Shown: positions 27,827 through 37,584, counted from the first letter of the stretch. The stretch: 64,000 nt of DNA from Pseudomonas iranensis (GCF_014268585.2 NZ_CP077092.1:3472001-3536000), one strand, 5' to 3'. A program made the numbers and translations. Notes: generated by a model from the sequence alone, not told the origin.

Positions 27827-28741
27827 ATGAATCGTAATGACCTGCGTCGTGTCGACCTGAACCTGCTGATCGTGTTCGAAACATTGATGCACGAACGCAG
27901 TGTGACTCGGGCCGCGGAAAAATTGTTCCTCGGCCAACCGGCTATCAGTGCGGCGCTGTCGCGCCTGCGCAGCCTGTTTGACGATCCCTTGTTTGTCCGC
28001 ACCGGCCGCAGCATGGAGCCGTCCGCCCGCGCGGTGGAAATCTTCGCCCTGCTCTCGCCCGCCCTTGATTCGATCTCGACTGCGGTCAGTCGTGCCGCCG
28101 ATTTCGATCCGGCGACCAGCACGTCGGTGTTCCGCATCGGTTTGTCCGACGACGTCGAATTCGCCCTGCTGCCCATGCTGCTCAAGCGCCTGCGCGCCGA
28201 AGCACCGGGCATCGTCCTCGTAGTGCGGCGGGTCAACTACATCTTGATGCCGGGCCTGCTGGCCTCCGGCGAGATTTCCATCGGCGTCAGCTACACCACC
28301 GACCTGCCGGCCAACGCCAAGCGCAAGGTCCTGCGCCGCAGCGCACCGAAGCTGCTGCGCGCCGACACCGTGCCGGGGCCGTTGAGCCTCGACGACTATT
28401 GCGCCCGACCGCACGCACTGGTGTCGTTCGCTGGCGACCTCAGTGGTTTTGTCGATGAAGAACTGGAAAAACTCGGACGCAAACGACACGTGGTGCTGGC
28501 GGTGCCACAGTTCAACGGACTGGGCACGCTGCTGGCGGGCACCGATATCGTCGCGACCGTGCCGGATTACACGGCTGAGGCACTGACGGCAGCCGGCGGT
28601 CTGCGTGCTGAGGATCCGCCACTGCCGACGCGTACGTTTGAACTGCACATGGCTTGGCGTGGCTCGCAGGATAACGACCCGGGAGAGCGGTGGTTGAGGT
28701 CGCGGATTCAGATGTTTTTTGGGGATCCGGATAGCCTGTAG
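27827..28741 (+). CDS. mexT: LysR-family activator of mexEF-oprN
   Basis: This 304-residue regulator has an N-terminal winged helix (SVTRAAEKLFLGQPAISAALSRLRSLF) and a periplasmic-binding-like effector domain. It closely matches P. aeruginosa MexT from MNRNDLRRVDLNLL to the C-terminal MFFGDPDSL. MexT activates mexEF-oprN and mexS. The ATG at 27827 has AGGA seven bases upstream and matches the MexT N-terminus. An upstream in-frame ATG (27764) has no support. The frame is intact, with no inactivating repeat insertion like those seen in some P. aeruginosa strains. Unlike in P. aeruginosa it is not next to mexE: three minus-strand genes lie between. It converges with the SDR gene, six bases away. 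Confidence 0.93.
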   Translation: MNRNDLRRVDLNLLIVFETLMHERSVTRAAEKLFLGQPAISAALSRLRSLFDDPLFVRTGRSMEPSARAVEIFALLSPALDSISTAVSRAADFDPATSTSVFRIGLSDDVEFALLPMLLKRLRAEAPGIVLVVRRVNYILMPGLLASGEISIGVSYTTDLPANAKRKVLRRSAPKLLRADTVPGPLSLDDYCARPHALVSFAGDLSGFVDEELEKLGRKRHVVLAVPQFNGLGTLLAGTDIVATVPDYTAEALTAAGGLRAEDPPLPTRTFELHMAWRGSQDNDPGERWLRSRIQMFFGDPDSL

Positions 28742-28747
28742 CCGGAC

Positions 28748-29509
28748 CTACTTGCCACCCGTCACATCCAGAAAAGTACCCGTGACAAAGGAGGCCTCCG
28801 CGCTGGCCAGCCACAAGATGGCCCGCGCCACCTCTTCCGGCTGTCCGCCCCGGCCCATCGGGATCGACTCCTTCACGCGATCCACCCGCCCCGGCTCGCC
28901 GCCGCTGGCGTGCATGTCGGTATAGATGTGCCCCGGGCGAATGCAGTTGACCCGAATACCCTCGCGCGCGACTTCCTTGGCAAAGCCGATGGTGAAGGTT
29001 TCCAGCGCGCCTTTCGACGCTGCGTAGTCGACGTATTCATTCGGGCTGCCCAGGCGCGCCGAGGCAGACGAAATATTGATCACCACGCCACCCGCTCCGC
29101 CGTGGCGCAGAGACATGCGCTTCACCGCCTGCTGCGCGCACAGGATCGGTCCCAGAGCATTGACCGCGAAGATGCGTTGCATGCGTGCAAAGCCAAGGTC
29201 TTCCATGCGCGACTGTTTCGCCAGAACGCCAGCGTTATTGACCAGAACGTCGATACGCCCGAATAAACGATCGATAGCCAAGAACAGTTCAGCAACCTGC
29301 TCGGGGTCAGCACTGTCAGCACGCACCGCGAGGCCTTTGCGCCCCAATGCTTCTACATCGGCGGCCACCGCCAGTGCGGCGGACTCGTTGGCGACGTAGC
29401 TGATGGCGACGTCGTAGCCTTGCGCGGCAGCGAGCCTTGCGGTGGCGGCGCCGACTCCGCGACTGCCGCCGGTGATCAGAATCAGCGGGGCCTGCGAAAC
29501 GTTATCCAT
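28748..29509 (-). CDS. Short-chain dehydrogenase/reductase
   Basis: This cytoplasmic 253-residue NAD(P)-dependent SDR has the cofactor motif TGGSRGVG near the N-terminus, NNAG in the middle, the catalytic Ser in INISSASA and YAASK as the YxxxK pair. The C-terminus has the usual ASAEASFVTGTFLDVTGG segment. AGGAG precedes the ATG at 29507-29509. It follows the EamA transporter gene by 29 bp and is probably in one unit with it and the LysR gene. The substrate is not visible from sequence. Its placement inside the mexT-mexE interval hints at a role in reactive carbonyl metabolism, but that is speculation. Confidence 0.88.
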   Translation of the reverse strand: MDNVSQAPLILITGGSRGVGAATARLAAAQGYDVAISYVANESAALAVAADVEALGRKGLAVRADSADPEQVAELFLAIDRLFGRIDVLVNNAGVLAKQSRMEDLGFARMQRIFAVNALGPILCAQQAVKRMSLRHGGAGGVVINISSASARLGSPNEYVDYAASKGALETFTIGFAKEVAREGIRVNCIRPGHIYTDMHASGGEPGRVDRVKESIPMGRGGQPEEVARAILWLASAEASFVTGTFLDVTGGK

Positions 29510-29538
29510 GCGACGTTCTCCTGAGCAGTTGGGCTGTC

Positions 29539-30366
29539 TTAGCCGATGATGATGGCGCCGCTGGCGATGACCACGCATGCCAGCATCCTGCGGACGGTGA
29601 GCTTTTCACCGAGGAACAAATAGCCGAGCAATGCGGCAAACAACACGCTGGTTTCGCGCAAGGCCGACACCGCGCCCAGTGGCGCTTCGTTCATGGCGTA
29701 GATAACGATTGCGTAGGCCAGCAGCGAGACCAGTCCGCCGACCACAGCGGCGAGCATGCCGGGCCGTACGGAAAACAGACTGCGAGCATCGCGCAGGCCG
29801 ATATACACCAGCGGCATCAGCACGCCCCACAGTGCGCTCATCCAAACCGTGTAAGCCAGCGGCGCCCCCGACAGTCTCGCGCCAATGCCATCGACCACGC
29901 TGTAGGCAGCGATGAAACAACCGGTGCCCAGCGCATACGGCAGGCTCGGCACCGACAGGCTGCGCCCGCGAAAGGCCAGGGAAATGATTCCGCCGGATAC
30001 CAGACTGATGCCGAGCAGTTCGCCGGGGGTTATGGTTTCGCCGGCAAACAGCGCGGCGCCGAGGGTTATAAGCGCCGGTGACGAGCCGCGGGAAATCGGA
30101 TAGATCTGCCCAAGGTCGCCGACCCGATAGCTGCGCACCAGAAACAGGTTGTAGCCGACATGCAGCAGTGCCGAGAGCAGCGCATACCCCCAGCTCTCAG
30201 GTGCAGGCGCGGCCATGAAAAAGGTGGCGATGAGGCAGACGATGGCGATGGCCACGCACATTATCGTCATCGACCAGAGCCGATCGGCACCGCCGCGCAG
30301 CAGCGCGTTCCAGCTGGCGTGCAGGAGCGCGGCGAACAGAACGAGGAGTACGAGATGGATTGGCAT
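29539..30366 (-). CDS. EamA/DMT-superfamily membrane transporter
   Basis: This inner-membrane protein of 275 residues has about ten transmembrane helices in two EamA-type repeats. The segments SWNALLRGGADRLWSM, GDLGQIYPISRGSSPALIT and ALRETSVLFAALLGYLFLGEKL are typical of drug/metabolite exporters. It lies between a LysR gene (75 bp upstream) and an SDR gene (29 bp downstream), all on the minus strand. It probably exports a small metabolite; the substrate is unknown. Confidence 0.87.
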   Translation of the reverse strand: MPIHLVLLVLFAALLHASWNALLRGGADRLWSMTIMCVAIAIVCLIATFFMAAPAPESWGYALLSALLHVGYNLFLVRSYRVGDLGQIYPISRGSSPALITLGAALFAGETITPGELLGISLVSGGIISLAFRGRSLSVPSLPYALGTGCFIAAYSVVDGIGARLSGAPLAYTVWMSALWGVLMPLVYIGLRDARSLFSVRPGMLAAVVGGLVSLLAYAIVIYAMNEAPLGAVSALRETSVLFAALLGYLFLGEKLTVRRMLACVVIASGAIIIG

Positions 30367-30441
30367 GCGGCATTTTAGTCATCGCCGCAGCCCACATTAC
30401 AGAGAAGTCTCTTCATCCAGTCATGAGCAATACCTCATGAC

Positions 30442-31347
30442 TCAGTGCTGCGCGCCCTGCACTTTCAACGCCTCACTGAGCAACCACTCGCGAAAGTTGA
30501 GGATATGCGGCTGGGCTTCGATACCTTTGGGACAGACGAAATAATAGGCAAGCGGCGATGTGAACGGCACATCGAACAGCCTTACCAAGCGGCCGTCGCC
30601 GATTTCATTTTCGACATGGCCGCTGCGCACCAGCGCCACACCCTGGCCGAGCAATGCAGCTTCGACAGTCATGTTGGTGTCGCCAAACCTTACGCTTTCG
30701 CGCAGCGGCGAAAATGCCAGCCCGACGGACTCAAACCACGCTTCCCATTTTGGCGCCAGCTCGGCGCCGTCGCGAATCAGCAACGGCATCTGCAGCAAAT
30801 CGGCGGGACTGCCCGGCCTGCCGACGCGCTGCAGCAGTTCGGGACTGGCCACGGGAAACACCTGCTCACCGAACAGGAACTCCGAATACAGACCGGGATA
30901 ATTGCCCTTGCCCAAACGAATGGCGACATCAGCTTCGCCGCTGGCGAAATGGATGATCGTGTCCGTGGTATCCAGCGACACCAACAGCTCCGGGTGCAGG
31001 CGCGACAGGTTCGGCAAGCGTGGCAGCAGCCACTTCAACGCGAACGAATAGGTGGTGCTGACGGTCAGGCGAACCCTGTCCTTTTGCTCGCGCAGATCCT
31101 CCAGCGTTGCTTCAAGGCTCATGAAAAATTCGCGCACGATCGGCGCCAGCGTCGCCCCCGCTGTTGTAAGGCGTAACGCCTTGCCGCGCTCGAACAATTG
31201 CAAGCCCCAAAGTTCTTCAAGGTGCCGGAGCTGATGACTGACGGCGCTTTGGGTTACGTGCAGTTCTTGAGCGGCAGCCGTGAACGTCGGGTGCCGGGTG
31301 GCCACTTCGAAAGCCCGCAGGGTCGCGGTCGGGGGCAGGTCTCGCAT
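30442..31347 (-). CDS. LysR-family transcriptional regulator (GcvA-like)
   Basis: This is a 301-residue LysR protein with an N-terminal HTH (FTAAAQELHVTQSAVSHQLRHLEELWG) and an effector domain with FASGEADVAIRLGKGNYPGL and EAALLGQGVALVRSG, the GcvA/AmpR subgroup pattern. The start at 31347 gives the family's usual N-terminus (MRDLPPTATLRAFE). The longer frame upstream is not supported. It is divergent from mexE across 370 bp and heads a likely LysR-transporter-SDR unit. It may autoregulate from the mexE intergenic region, which raises the possibility of crosstalk with MexT. Confidence 0.88.
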   Translation of the reverse strand: MRDLPPTATLRAFEVATRHPTFTAAAQELHVTQSAVSHQLRHLEELWGLQLFERGKALRLTTAGATLAPIVREFFMSLEATLEDLREQKDRVRLTVSTTYSFALKWLLPRLPNLSRLHPELLVSLDTTDTIIHFASGEADVAIRLGKGNYPGLYSEFLFGEQVFPVASPELLQRVGRPGSPADLLQMPLLIRDGAELAPKWEAWFESVGLAFSPLRESVRFGDTNMTVEAALLGQGVALVRSGHVENEIGDGRLVRLFDVPFTSPLAYYFVCPKGIEAQPHILNFREWLLSEALKVQGAQH

Positions 31348-31717
31348 AAAAATGATCCGGGGACGGTAAATGTCAGAGCATGAGGTGACGCTCATGTTAG
31401 AGCGAAACTCCTTTGGTTGCCCGTTCCGCGACATTGGCGTATTGCTCCGGCAAGTGGGCGAGGTGCTGATAACAGCGAGGCATTTAATCGCCGGATAGTC
31501 CTCCGCGCGCAGCTTCGGTCGCAATCATTGCAGATCAAGCAACACAGAATTGCCTTCAGGCCGATTGATAGCCCCCTAACGAAAGGTGCATGCTAGAGGG
31601 CTGCCTCGGCGCTTATATCATTCCGAATGATAGTTACCTTTGCTTCATTCGATTCGTGCCATCACACCCGCGCCGAGCATCATCCGCCCATCTTCAATAC
31701 TTCGGCGGATTGCATCC
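31348..31717. other. Divergent regulatory region between the LysR gene and mexE
   Basis: About 370 bp without a gene. It holds the candidate MexT box at 31617-31640, 77 bases before mexE, and must contain promoters for both directions. I could not assign clear -35/-10 elements. No terminator or repeat is visible. Confidence 0.6.
31617..31640 (+). promoter_or_regulatory. Candidate MexT box before mexE
   Basis: The site reads ATCA-N5-AATGAT-N4-ACCTT. Compared with the reported consensus ATCA-N5-GTCGAT-N4-ACYAT, the ATCA half is exact, the centre keeps GAT, and the right half matches four of five. The left part is also a perfect palindrome, ATCATTC-C-GAATGAT (31617-31631), as expected of a LysR recognition half. 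Position and motif agree; binding is inferred. Confidence 0.55.
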
Positions 31718-32971
31718 ATGGAACAATCACTCAAACATTTGCGCTTCCCGTTGGCCATGCTGGCCGTACTGGTGATGAGTGCCTGCGGCAAAACTCCGGA
31801 GACTGCCGGCGCCCCGCCCGCTGCCAAAGTCAGCGTGGCCAAGGTGCTGGAACAACCGGTCAACGAGTGGGATGAATTTACCGGGCGCCTCGAAGCGCCG
31901 GAAACCGTTGAAATCCGGCCACGGGTTTCGGGCCAGATCGATCAGGTCGCATTCACCGAAGGCGCGCTGGTCAAGAAAGGCGACCTGCTGTTCCAGATCG
32001 ACCCGCGTCCGTTCCAGGCCGAGGTACGCCGCCTCGAAGCTCTGGTTGCTCAAGCCCGCGCCACCGCCACTCGCAGCGAAAACGAAGCCGCTCGCGGCGA
32101 ACGCCTGCGTACCAGCAACGCCATTTCCGCTGAACTGGCCGACTCGCGCACCAGCGCTGCCCAAGAGGCCCGCGCCGCGGTTGGTGCCCTGCAGGCACAA
32201 CTGGACCTGGCCAAACTGAACCTGAGCTTCACCCGCGTGACCGCACCGATCAGCGGCCGCGTCAGCCGCGCCGAAATCACTGCCGGCAACCTGGTGACCG
32301 CCGACACCACCGCGCTGACCAGCGTCGTCTCCACCGACAAGGTCTACGCCTACTTCGACGCCGACGAACGCGTGTTCCTCAAATACACCCAACTGGCCCG
32401 CAACGGCCAACGCGGCGCCACCACGCCGGTGTACATGGGCCTGTCCAACGAAGACGGCAACCCGCACCTCGGCCAGATGAACTTCGTCGACAACCAGGTC
32501 AATCCGAAAACCGGCACCATCCGTGGTCGCGCCGTATTCGACAACGCTGACGGCACCTACACCCCTGGCCTTTACGCTCGCTTGAAGCTGGTCGGCAGCG
32601 GCACCTACAACGCCATGCTGATCAATGACGAAGCCGTGGGCACTGACTTGGGCAAGAAGTTCGTGCTGGTGATGGATGGCGACAACAAGACCGCCTACCG
32701 CGCCGTTGAACTCGGTCCGAAAATCGAAGGCCTGCGCATCGTCCGCAACGGTCTGAACAAGGACGACACCATCATCGTCAAGGGTCTGCAACGGGTTCGT
32801 CCTGGCTCACCGGTCACCCCTGAAGTGATTCCGATGGCCAGCGAGCAGACCCTCGCCGCCCTCGCTCAACAACGTCAAGCGCTGGAAGCCAGCAACCTGC
32901 CCAAAGTTGCCCCTGCCAAGGGTGCATCGGGTTCGGCTGCGAAGCTGGCTGCTACGACCCCACGCGGTTAA
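31718..32971 (+). CDS. mexE: RND efflux periplasmic adaptor lipoprotein
   Basis: This 417-residue membrane fusion protein connects MexF to OprN. It has a lipoprotein signal ending at Cys23 (LVMSAC). The sequence matches P. aeruginosa MexE closely, for example EQPVNEWDEFTGRLEAPE, VKKGDLLFQIDPRPF, ITAGNLVTADTT and LINDEAVGTDLGKKFV. It has the barrel-sandwich, coiled-coil hairpin and beta-barrel order of RND adaptors. The ATG at 31718 matches the MexE start. It is first in mexEF-oprN, 15 bp before mexF. The complex exports chloramphenicol, fluoroquinolones, trimethoprim and quorum-sensing precursors in P. aeruginosa. Confidence 0.95.
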   Translation: MEQSLKHLRFPLAMLAVLVMSACGKTPETAGAPPAAKVSVAKVLEQPVNEWDEFTGRLEAPETVEIRPRVSGQIDQVAFTEGALVKKGDLLFQIDPRPFQAEVRRLEALVAQARATATRSENEAARGERLRTSNAISAELADSRTSAAQEARAAVGALQAQLDLAKLNLSFTRVTAPISGRVSRAEITAGNLVTADTTALTSVVSTDKVYAYFDADERVFLKYTQLARNGQRGATTPVYMGLSNEDGNPHLGQMNFVDNQVNPKTGTIRGRAVFDNADGTYTPGLYARLKLVGSGTYNAMLINDEAVGTDLGKKFVLVMDGDNKTAYRAVELGPKIEGLRIVRNGLNKDDTIIVKGLQRVRPGSPVTPEVIPMASEQTLAALAQQRQALEASNLPKVAPAKGASGSAAKLAATTPRG

Positions 32972-32986
32972 GGGACGACAACTCCG

Positions 32987-35900
32987 ATGAATTTTTCCCA
33001 ATTCTTCATTTCCCGGCCGATCTTCGCAGCGGTGCTGTCGCTGTTGATCCTGATCGCCGGTGCGATCTCGCTGTTCCAGTTGCCGATCAGCGAATACCCG
33101 GAAGTCGTGCCGCCGACCGTGGTCGTGCGCGCCAACTTCCCGGGGGCAAACCCCAAAGTCATCGGTGAAACCGTGGCCGCTCCGCTGGAGCAGGCCATCA
33201 CCGGCGTCGAGAACATGCTGTACATGTCCTCGCAATCGACCGCTGACGGCAAGATCACCCTGACCATCACCTTCGCCCTGGGCACTGACCTGGACAACGC
33301 GCAGGTGCAGGTGCAGAACCGGGTGACCCGGACCGAGCCGAAGCTTCCCGAGGAAGTGACGCGCATCGGTATCACCGTCGACAAGGCTTCGCCCGACCTG
33401 ACCATGGTTGTGCACTTGACCTCACCGGACAAGCGCTACGACATGCTCTACCTGTCCAACTACGCAATCCTCAACATCAAGGATGAGCTCGCTCGCCTGG
33501 GTGGTGTCGGTGACGTGCAGTTGTTCGGTATGGGCGACTACTCGTTGCGTGTCTGGCTCGATCCGAACAAGACCGCTTCGCGCAATCTGACCGCCACCGA
33601 TGTGGTGACCGCGATTCGCGAGCAGAACCGTCAGGTCGCCGCCGGTCAACTGGGCGCGCCCCCTGCCCCGACCGCGCAAAGCTTCCAGCTGTCGGTCAAC
33701 ACTCAAGGCCGTCTGGTTTCCGAAGAAGAGTTCGAGAACATCGTCATCCGCGCAGGCGACGACGGTGAGATCACTCGCCTGAAGGACATTGCACGCATTG
33801 AACTGGGTTCCAGCCAATACGCCTTGCGCTCGCTGCTGAACAATCAGCCGGCGGTGGCGATCCCGATCTTCCAGCGTCCCGGTTCCAACGCCATCGACAT
33901 TTCCAACGAAGTGCGCGGCAAGATGGAAGAGCTGAAGAAAGGCTTCCCGCAGGGCATGGATTACAGCATCGTGTATGACCCGACGATCTTCGTTCGTGGT
34001 TCGATCGAGGCGGTGGTGCACACCCTGTTCGAAGCGCTGATCCTCGTGGTGCTGGTGGTGATTCTGTTCCTGCAGACCTGGCGCGCCTCGATCATTCCGT
34101 TGGTGGCAGTGCCGGTATCGTTGATCGGTACGTTTGCGGTCATGCACCTGTTCGGCTTTTCGCTCAACGCCCTATCGCTGTTCGGCTTGGTGCTGGCCAT
34201 CGGTATCGTGGTGGACGACGCCATCGTCGTGGTGGAGAACGTCGAACGGAACATCGAACTCGGACTGACGCCGGTCGAAGCGACCAAGCGCGCCATGCGT
34301 GAAGTGACCGGGCCGATCGTGGCCACGGCACTGGTGCTGTGTGCCGTGTTCATTCCGGCGGCATTCATTTCCGGCCTCACCGGGCAGTTCTACAAACAGT
34401 TCGCACTGACTATCGCGATCTCTACAGTGATCTCGGCGTTCAACTCGCTGACCCTGTCGCCAGCGCTGGCTGCTGTGCTGCTGAAAAGTCACGACGCGCC
34501 GAAAGACCGCTTCTCGAAAGTGCTCGACAGAATCTTCGGTGGCTGGCTGTTCCGTCCGTTCAACCGTTTCTTCGACCGTGCCAGTCATGGCTACGTCGGC
34601 ACCGTGCGCCGGGTCATCCGCAGCAGCGGCATCGCCCTGCTGGTGTATGCAGGCCTGATGGTGCTGACCTTCTTCGGTTTCTCCAGCACGCCGACAGGTT
34701 TCGTACCCGGCCAGGACAAGCAATACCTGGTGGCCTTCGCGCAATTGCCGGATGCCGCGAGCCTGGATCGCACCGAAGACGTGATCAAGCGCATGTCCGA
34801 CCTCGCGCTGAAACAGCCGGGCGTGGAAAGCGCCGTAGCGTTCCCGGGCCTGTCGATCAACGGCTTCACCAACAGCCCGAACGCCGGCATCGTCTTCGTG
34901 ACGCTGAAACCGTTCGACGAGCGTAAAGACCCGAGCATGTCCGCCGGTGCGATTGCCGGCGCCTTGAACGGCCAGTACGCGAACATTCAGGAAGCGTACA
35001 TGGCGATCTTCCCACCACCGCCGGTACAAGGCCTGGGCACCATTGGCGGTTTCCGCCTGCAGATCGAAGACCGGGGCAACCTCGGTTACGACGAGCTGTA
35101 CAAAGAAACCATGAACATCATCAACAAGAGCCACAATGTGCCGGAACTGGCCGGCCTGTTCACCAGCTACACGGTGAACGTGCCGCAGGTCGATGCCGCC
35201 ATCGACCGCGAAAAAGCCAAGACCCATGGCGTGGCCGTCAGCGACATCTTCGACACCCTGCAGATCTATCTGGGTTCGCTGTATGCCAACGACTTCAACC
35301 GCTTCGGGCGCACCTATCAGGTCAACGTTCAGGCCGAACAGCAGTTCCGCCTTGAATCCGATCAGATCGGTCAGCTGAAAGTACGCAACAACAAAGGCGA
35401 AATGATCCCGCTGGCGACCTTCATCAAGGTCAGCGACACCTCGGGGCCGGACCGCGTGATGCACTACAACGGCTTCATCACCGCTGAAATCAACGGTGCC
35501 GCAGCCCCGGGCTACAGCTCTGGCCAGGCAGAAAAAGCCATCGAGAAACTGCTCAAGGAAGAACTTCCGAACGGCATGACCTACGAGTGGACCGACCTGA
35601 CCTACCAGCAGATTCTGTCCGGCAACACCGCGCTGTTCGTGTTCCCGCTCTGCGTACTGCTGGCGTTCCTGGTGCTCGCCGCACAATACGAAAGCTGGAG
35701 CCTGCCACTGGCGGTGATCCTGATCGTACCGATGACCCTGCTGTCGGCCATTACCGGTGTGATCATCTCCGGCGGTGACAACAACATCTTCACCCAGATC
35801 GGCTTGATCGTACTGGTGGGACTTGCCTGTAAAAACGCGATTCTCATCGTCGAGTTCGCCAAGGATAAACAGGAAGAAGGCCTCGACCCGCTCGCAGCGG

Positions 35901-36166
35901 TACTGGAAGCCTGCCGCCTGCGTCTGCGGCCGATTCTGATGACCTCGTTCGCGTTCATCATGGGTGTGGTGCCACTGGTGTTCTCCAGCGGAGCCGGTGC
36001 CGAGATGCGTCACGCCATGGGTGTGGCGGTGTTCTCCGGGATGCTCGGGGTGACCTTCTTCGGTCTGCTGCTGACGCCAGTGTTCTACGTACTGATCCGT
36101 AACTTTGTCGAACGCGGCGAGCAGCGCAAAGCAGCCAAAGCCCTGCAATTGGAGGCGCAACAATGA
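32987..36166 (+). CDS. mexF: RND efflux inner-membrane pump
   Basis: This is a 1059-residue proton-driven RND transporter with the two-fold repeat of six transmembrane helices and a large periplasmic loop. The proton relay pair is present in helix 4 (GIVVDDAIVVVENV). The start FSQFFISRPIFAAVLS and LPISEYPEVVPPTVVVRA are typical of HAE1-family pumps. It ends with ATGA overlapping oprN, so the two are translationally coupled. Length and order match P. aeruginosa MexF (1062 residues). Confidence 0.96.
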   Translation: MNFSQFFISRPIFAAVLSLLILIAGAISLFQLPISEYPEVVPPTVVVRANFPGANPKVIGETVAAPLEQAITGVENMLYMSSQSTADGKITLTITFALGTDLDNAQVQVQNRVTRTEPKLPEEVTRIGITVDKASPDLTMVVHLTSPDKRYDMLYLSNYAILNIKDELARLGGVGDVQLFGMGDYSLRVWLDPNKTASRNLTATDVVTAIREQNRQVAAGQLGAPPAPTAQSFQLSVNTQGRLVSEEEFENIVIRAGDDGEITRLKDIARIELGSSQYALRSLLNNQPAVAIPIFQRPGSNAIDISNEVRGKMEELKKGFPQGMDYSIVYDPTIFVRGSIEAVVHTLFEALILVVLVVILFLQTWRASIIPLVAVPVSLIGTFAVMHLFGFSLNALSLFGLVLAIGIVVDDAIVVVENVERNIELGLTPVEATKRAMREVTGPIVATALVLCAVFIPAAFISGLTGQFYKQFALTIAISTVISAFNSLTLSPALAAVLLKSHDAPKDRFSKVLDRIFGGWLFRPFNRFFDRASHGYVGTVRRVIRSSGIALLVYAGLMVLTFFGFSSTPTGFVPGQDKQYLVAFAQLPDAASLDRTEDVIKRMSDLALKQPGVESAVAFPGLSINGFTNSPNAGIVFVTLKPFDERKDPSMSAGAIAGALNGQYANIQEAYMAIFPPPPVQGLGTIGGFRLQIEDRGNLGYDELYKETMNIINKSHNVPELAGLFTSYTVNVPQVDAAIDREKAKTHGVAVSDIFDTLQIYLGSLYANDFNRFGRTYQVNVQAEQQFRLESDQIGQLKVRNNKGEMIPLATFIKVSDTSGPDRVMHYNGFITAEINGAAAPGYSSGQAEKAIEKLLKEELPNGMTYEWTDLTYQQILSGNTALFVFPLCVLLAFLVLAAQYESWSLPLAVILIVPMTLLSAITGVIISGGDNNIFTQIGLIVLVGLACKNAILIVEFAKDKQEEGLDPLAAVLEACRLRLRPILMTSFAFIMGVVPLVFSSGAGAEMRHAMGVAVFSGMLGVTFFGLLLTPVFYVLIRNFVERGEQRKAAKALQLEAQQ

Positions 36167-37584
36167 GTCTGAAAGTCTTCCTGCCGAGTCTGCTGGTGCT
36201 GGCCCTCAGCGCCTGCGCCGTCGGCCCCGACTACAAGACCCCAGCCACGGAGGCGGCCAATATCACCACCGCCACCGACGGCGCCGCCGGACAAAAGAAC
36301 TTCGACCGCTCGAAATTCGAAGGCATCTGGTGGCAGCAATTCGATGATCCGACCCTGAACCAGTTGGTGAGCCAGTCGCTGCAAGGCAACCGTGAACTGC
36401 GCGTGGCGTTCGCCCGCTGGAAAGCCGCCCGGGCAATCCGCGACGACGCCAGCAACGACGCGATGCCGACCATCACCAGCCGCGCCAGCAGTGACTTGGG
36501 CAAGGGCCAGATTCCCGGCCAGACCACCGACCGGGTCAATAGCGAACGCTATGACCTCGGTCTGGACATGGCCTGGGAGCTCGACCTGTTCGGCCGCATC
36601 CAGCGCAATCTGGAAGCCAGTGATGCCGACCAGCAGGCCGCCGAAGCCGATCTGTACCAACTGCAAGTCACGATGATTGCCGAACTGGTCGACGCCTACG
36701 GTCAACTGCGCGGCGCCCAGCTGCGGGAAAAAATCGCCGTGGCCAACCTGAACAACCAGCAGGAGTCGCGCAAGATCACCATCAGCCTGCGTGACGCCGG
36801 TGTCGGTGATCAGCTTGATGTCGAGCGCGCCGATGCGCGTCTGGCCAACGTCGAAGCCACCGTGCCGCAGTTGCAGGCGGAACAGGTTCGGCAGAAAAAC
36901 CGTATCGCCACCCTGCTCGGCGAACGCCCGGACAAGCTGACCGTCGACCTGAGCCCGAAAGACCTGCCGGCCATCGCCAAGGCGCTGCCGATCGGTGATC
37001 CGGGTGAACTGCTGCAACGTCGTCCGGACATCCTCAGCGCCGAACGGCAACTGGCTTCGGCCACCGCGCGTATCGGCGTGGCCAAGGCCGATCTGTTTCC
37101 CCGGGTCAGCCTCAGCGGCTTCCTCGGCTGGACCGCCGGGCGTGGTTCGCAGATCGGTTCTTCGGCGGCCAACGCCTGGGCGCTCGGCCCAAGCATCACC
37201 TGGGCGGCGTTTGACCTCGGTAGCGTTCGCGCTCGTTTGCGCGGCGCCGACGCTGACGCCGAAGGCGCGCTGGCCAACTACGAGCAACAAGTACTGCTGG
37301 CTCTCGAAGAATCGGAAAACGCCTTCAGCGATTACGGCAAGCGTCAGCAACGTCTGATCTCGCTGATCCGTCAGAGCGAATCGAGCCGCAAGGCTGCCGA
37401 TCTGGCGGAAATCCGCTATCGCGAAGGCACCACCGATTTCCTCGTCCTGCTCGACGCCCAGCGTGAGCGCCTGAACGCCGAAGACACTCAGGCCCAGGCC
37501 GAAGTCGAGCTGTATCGCGGCATCGTCGCAATCTACAAGGCCCTCGGCGGTGGCTGGCAACCGGAGACAGTTGCCAGCAAGTAA
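36163..37584 (+). CDS. oprN: RND efflux outer-membrane channel lipoprotein
   Basis: This 473-residue TolC/OprM-family protein has a lipobox at Cys18 (LALSAC). It carries two OEP repeats, with segments WWQQFDDPTLNQLV, GEARADARLANVE-like helices, GELLQRRPDILSAERQLASATARIG and RYREGTTDFLVLLDAQR. It forms the outer-membrane duct for MexEF. It is last in the operon, overlapping mexF by four bases, and is followed by two terminators. Confidence 0.95.
   Translation: MSLKVFLPSLLVLALSACAVGPDYKTPATEAANITTATDGAAGQKNFDRSKFEGIWWQQFDDPTLNQLVSQSLQGNRELRVAFARWKAARAIRDDASNDAMPTITSRASSDLGKGQIPGQTTDRVNSERYDLGLDMAWELDLFGRIQRNLEASDADQQAAEADLYQLQVTMIAELVDAYGQLRGAQLREKIAVANLNNQQESRKITISLRDAGVGDQLDVERADARLANVEATVPQLQAEQVRQKNRIATLLGERPDKLTVDLSPKDLPAIAKALPIGDPGELLQRRPDILSAERQLASATARIGVAKADLFPRVSLSGFLGWTAGRGSQIGSSAANAWALGPSITWAAFDLGSVRARLRGADADAEGALANYEQQVLLALEESENAFSDYGKRQQRLISLIRQSESSRKAADLAEIRYREGTTDFLVLLDAQRERLNAEDTQAQAEVELYRGIVAIYKALGGGWQPETVASK

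Noticed and set aside
34172..36163. 663-codon minus-strand frame within mexF
   Set aside because: It is a shadow of the RND pump gene, with His/Gln/Arg-rich composition and no ribosome site.
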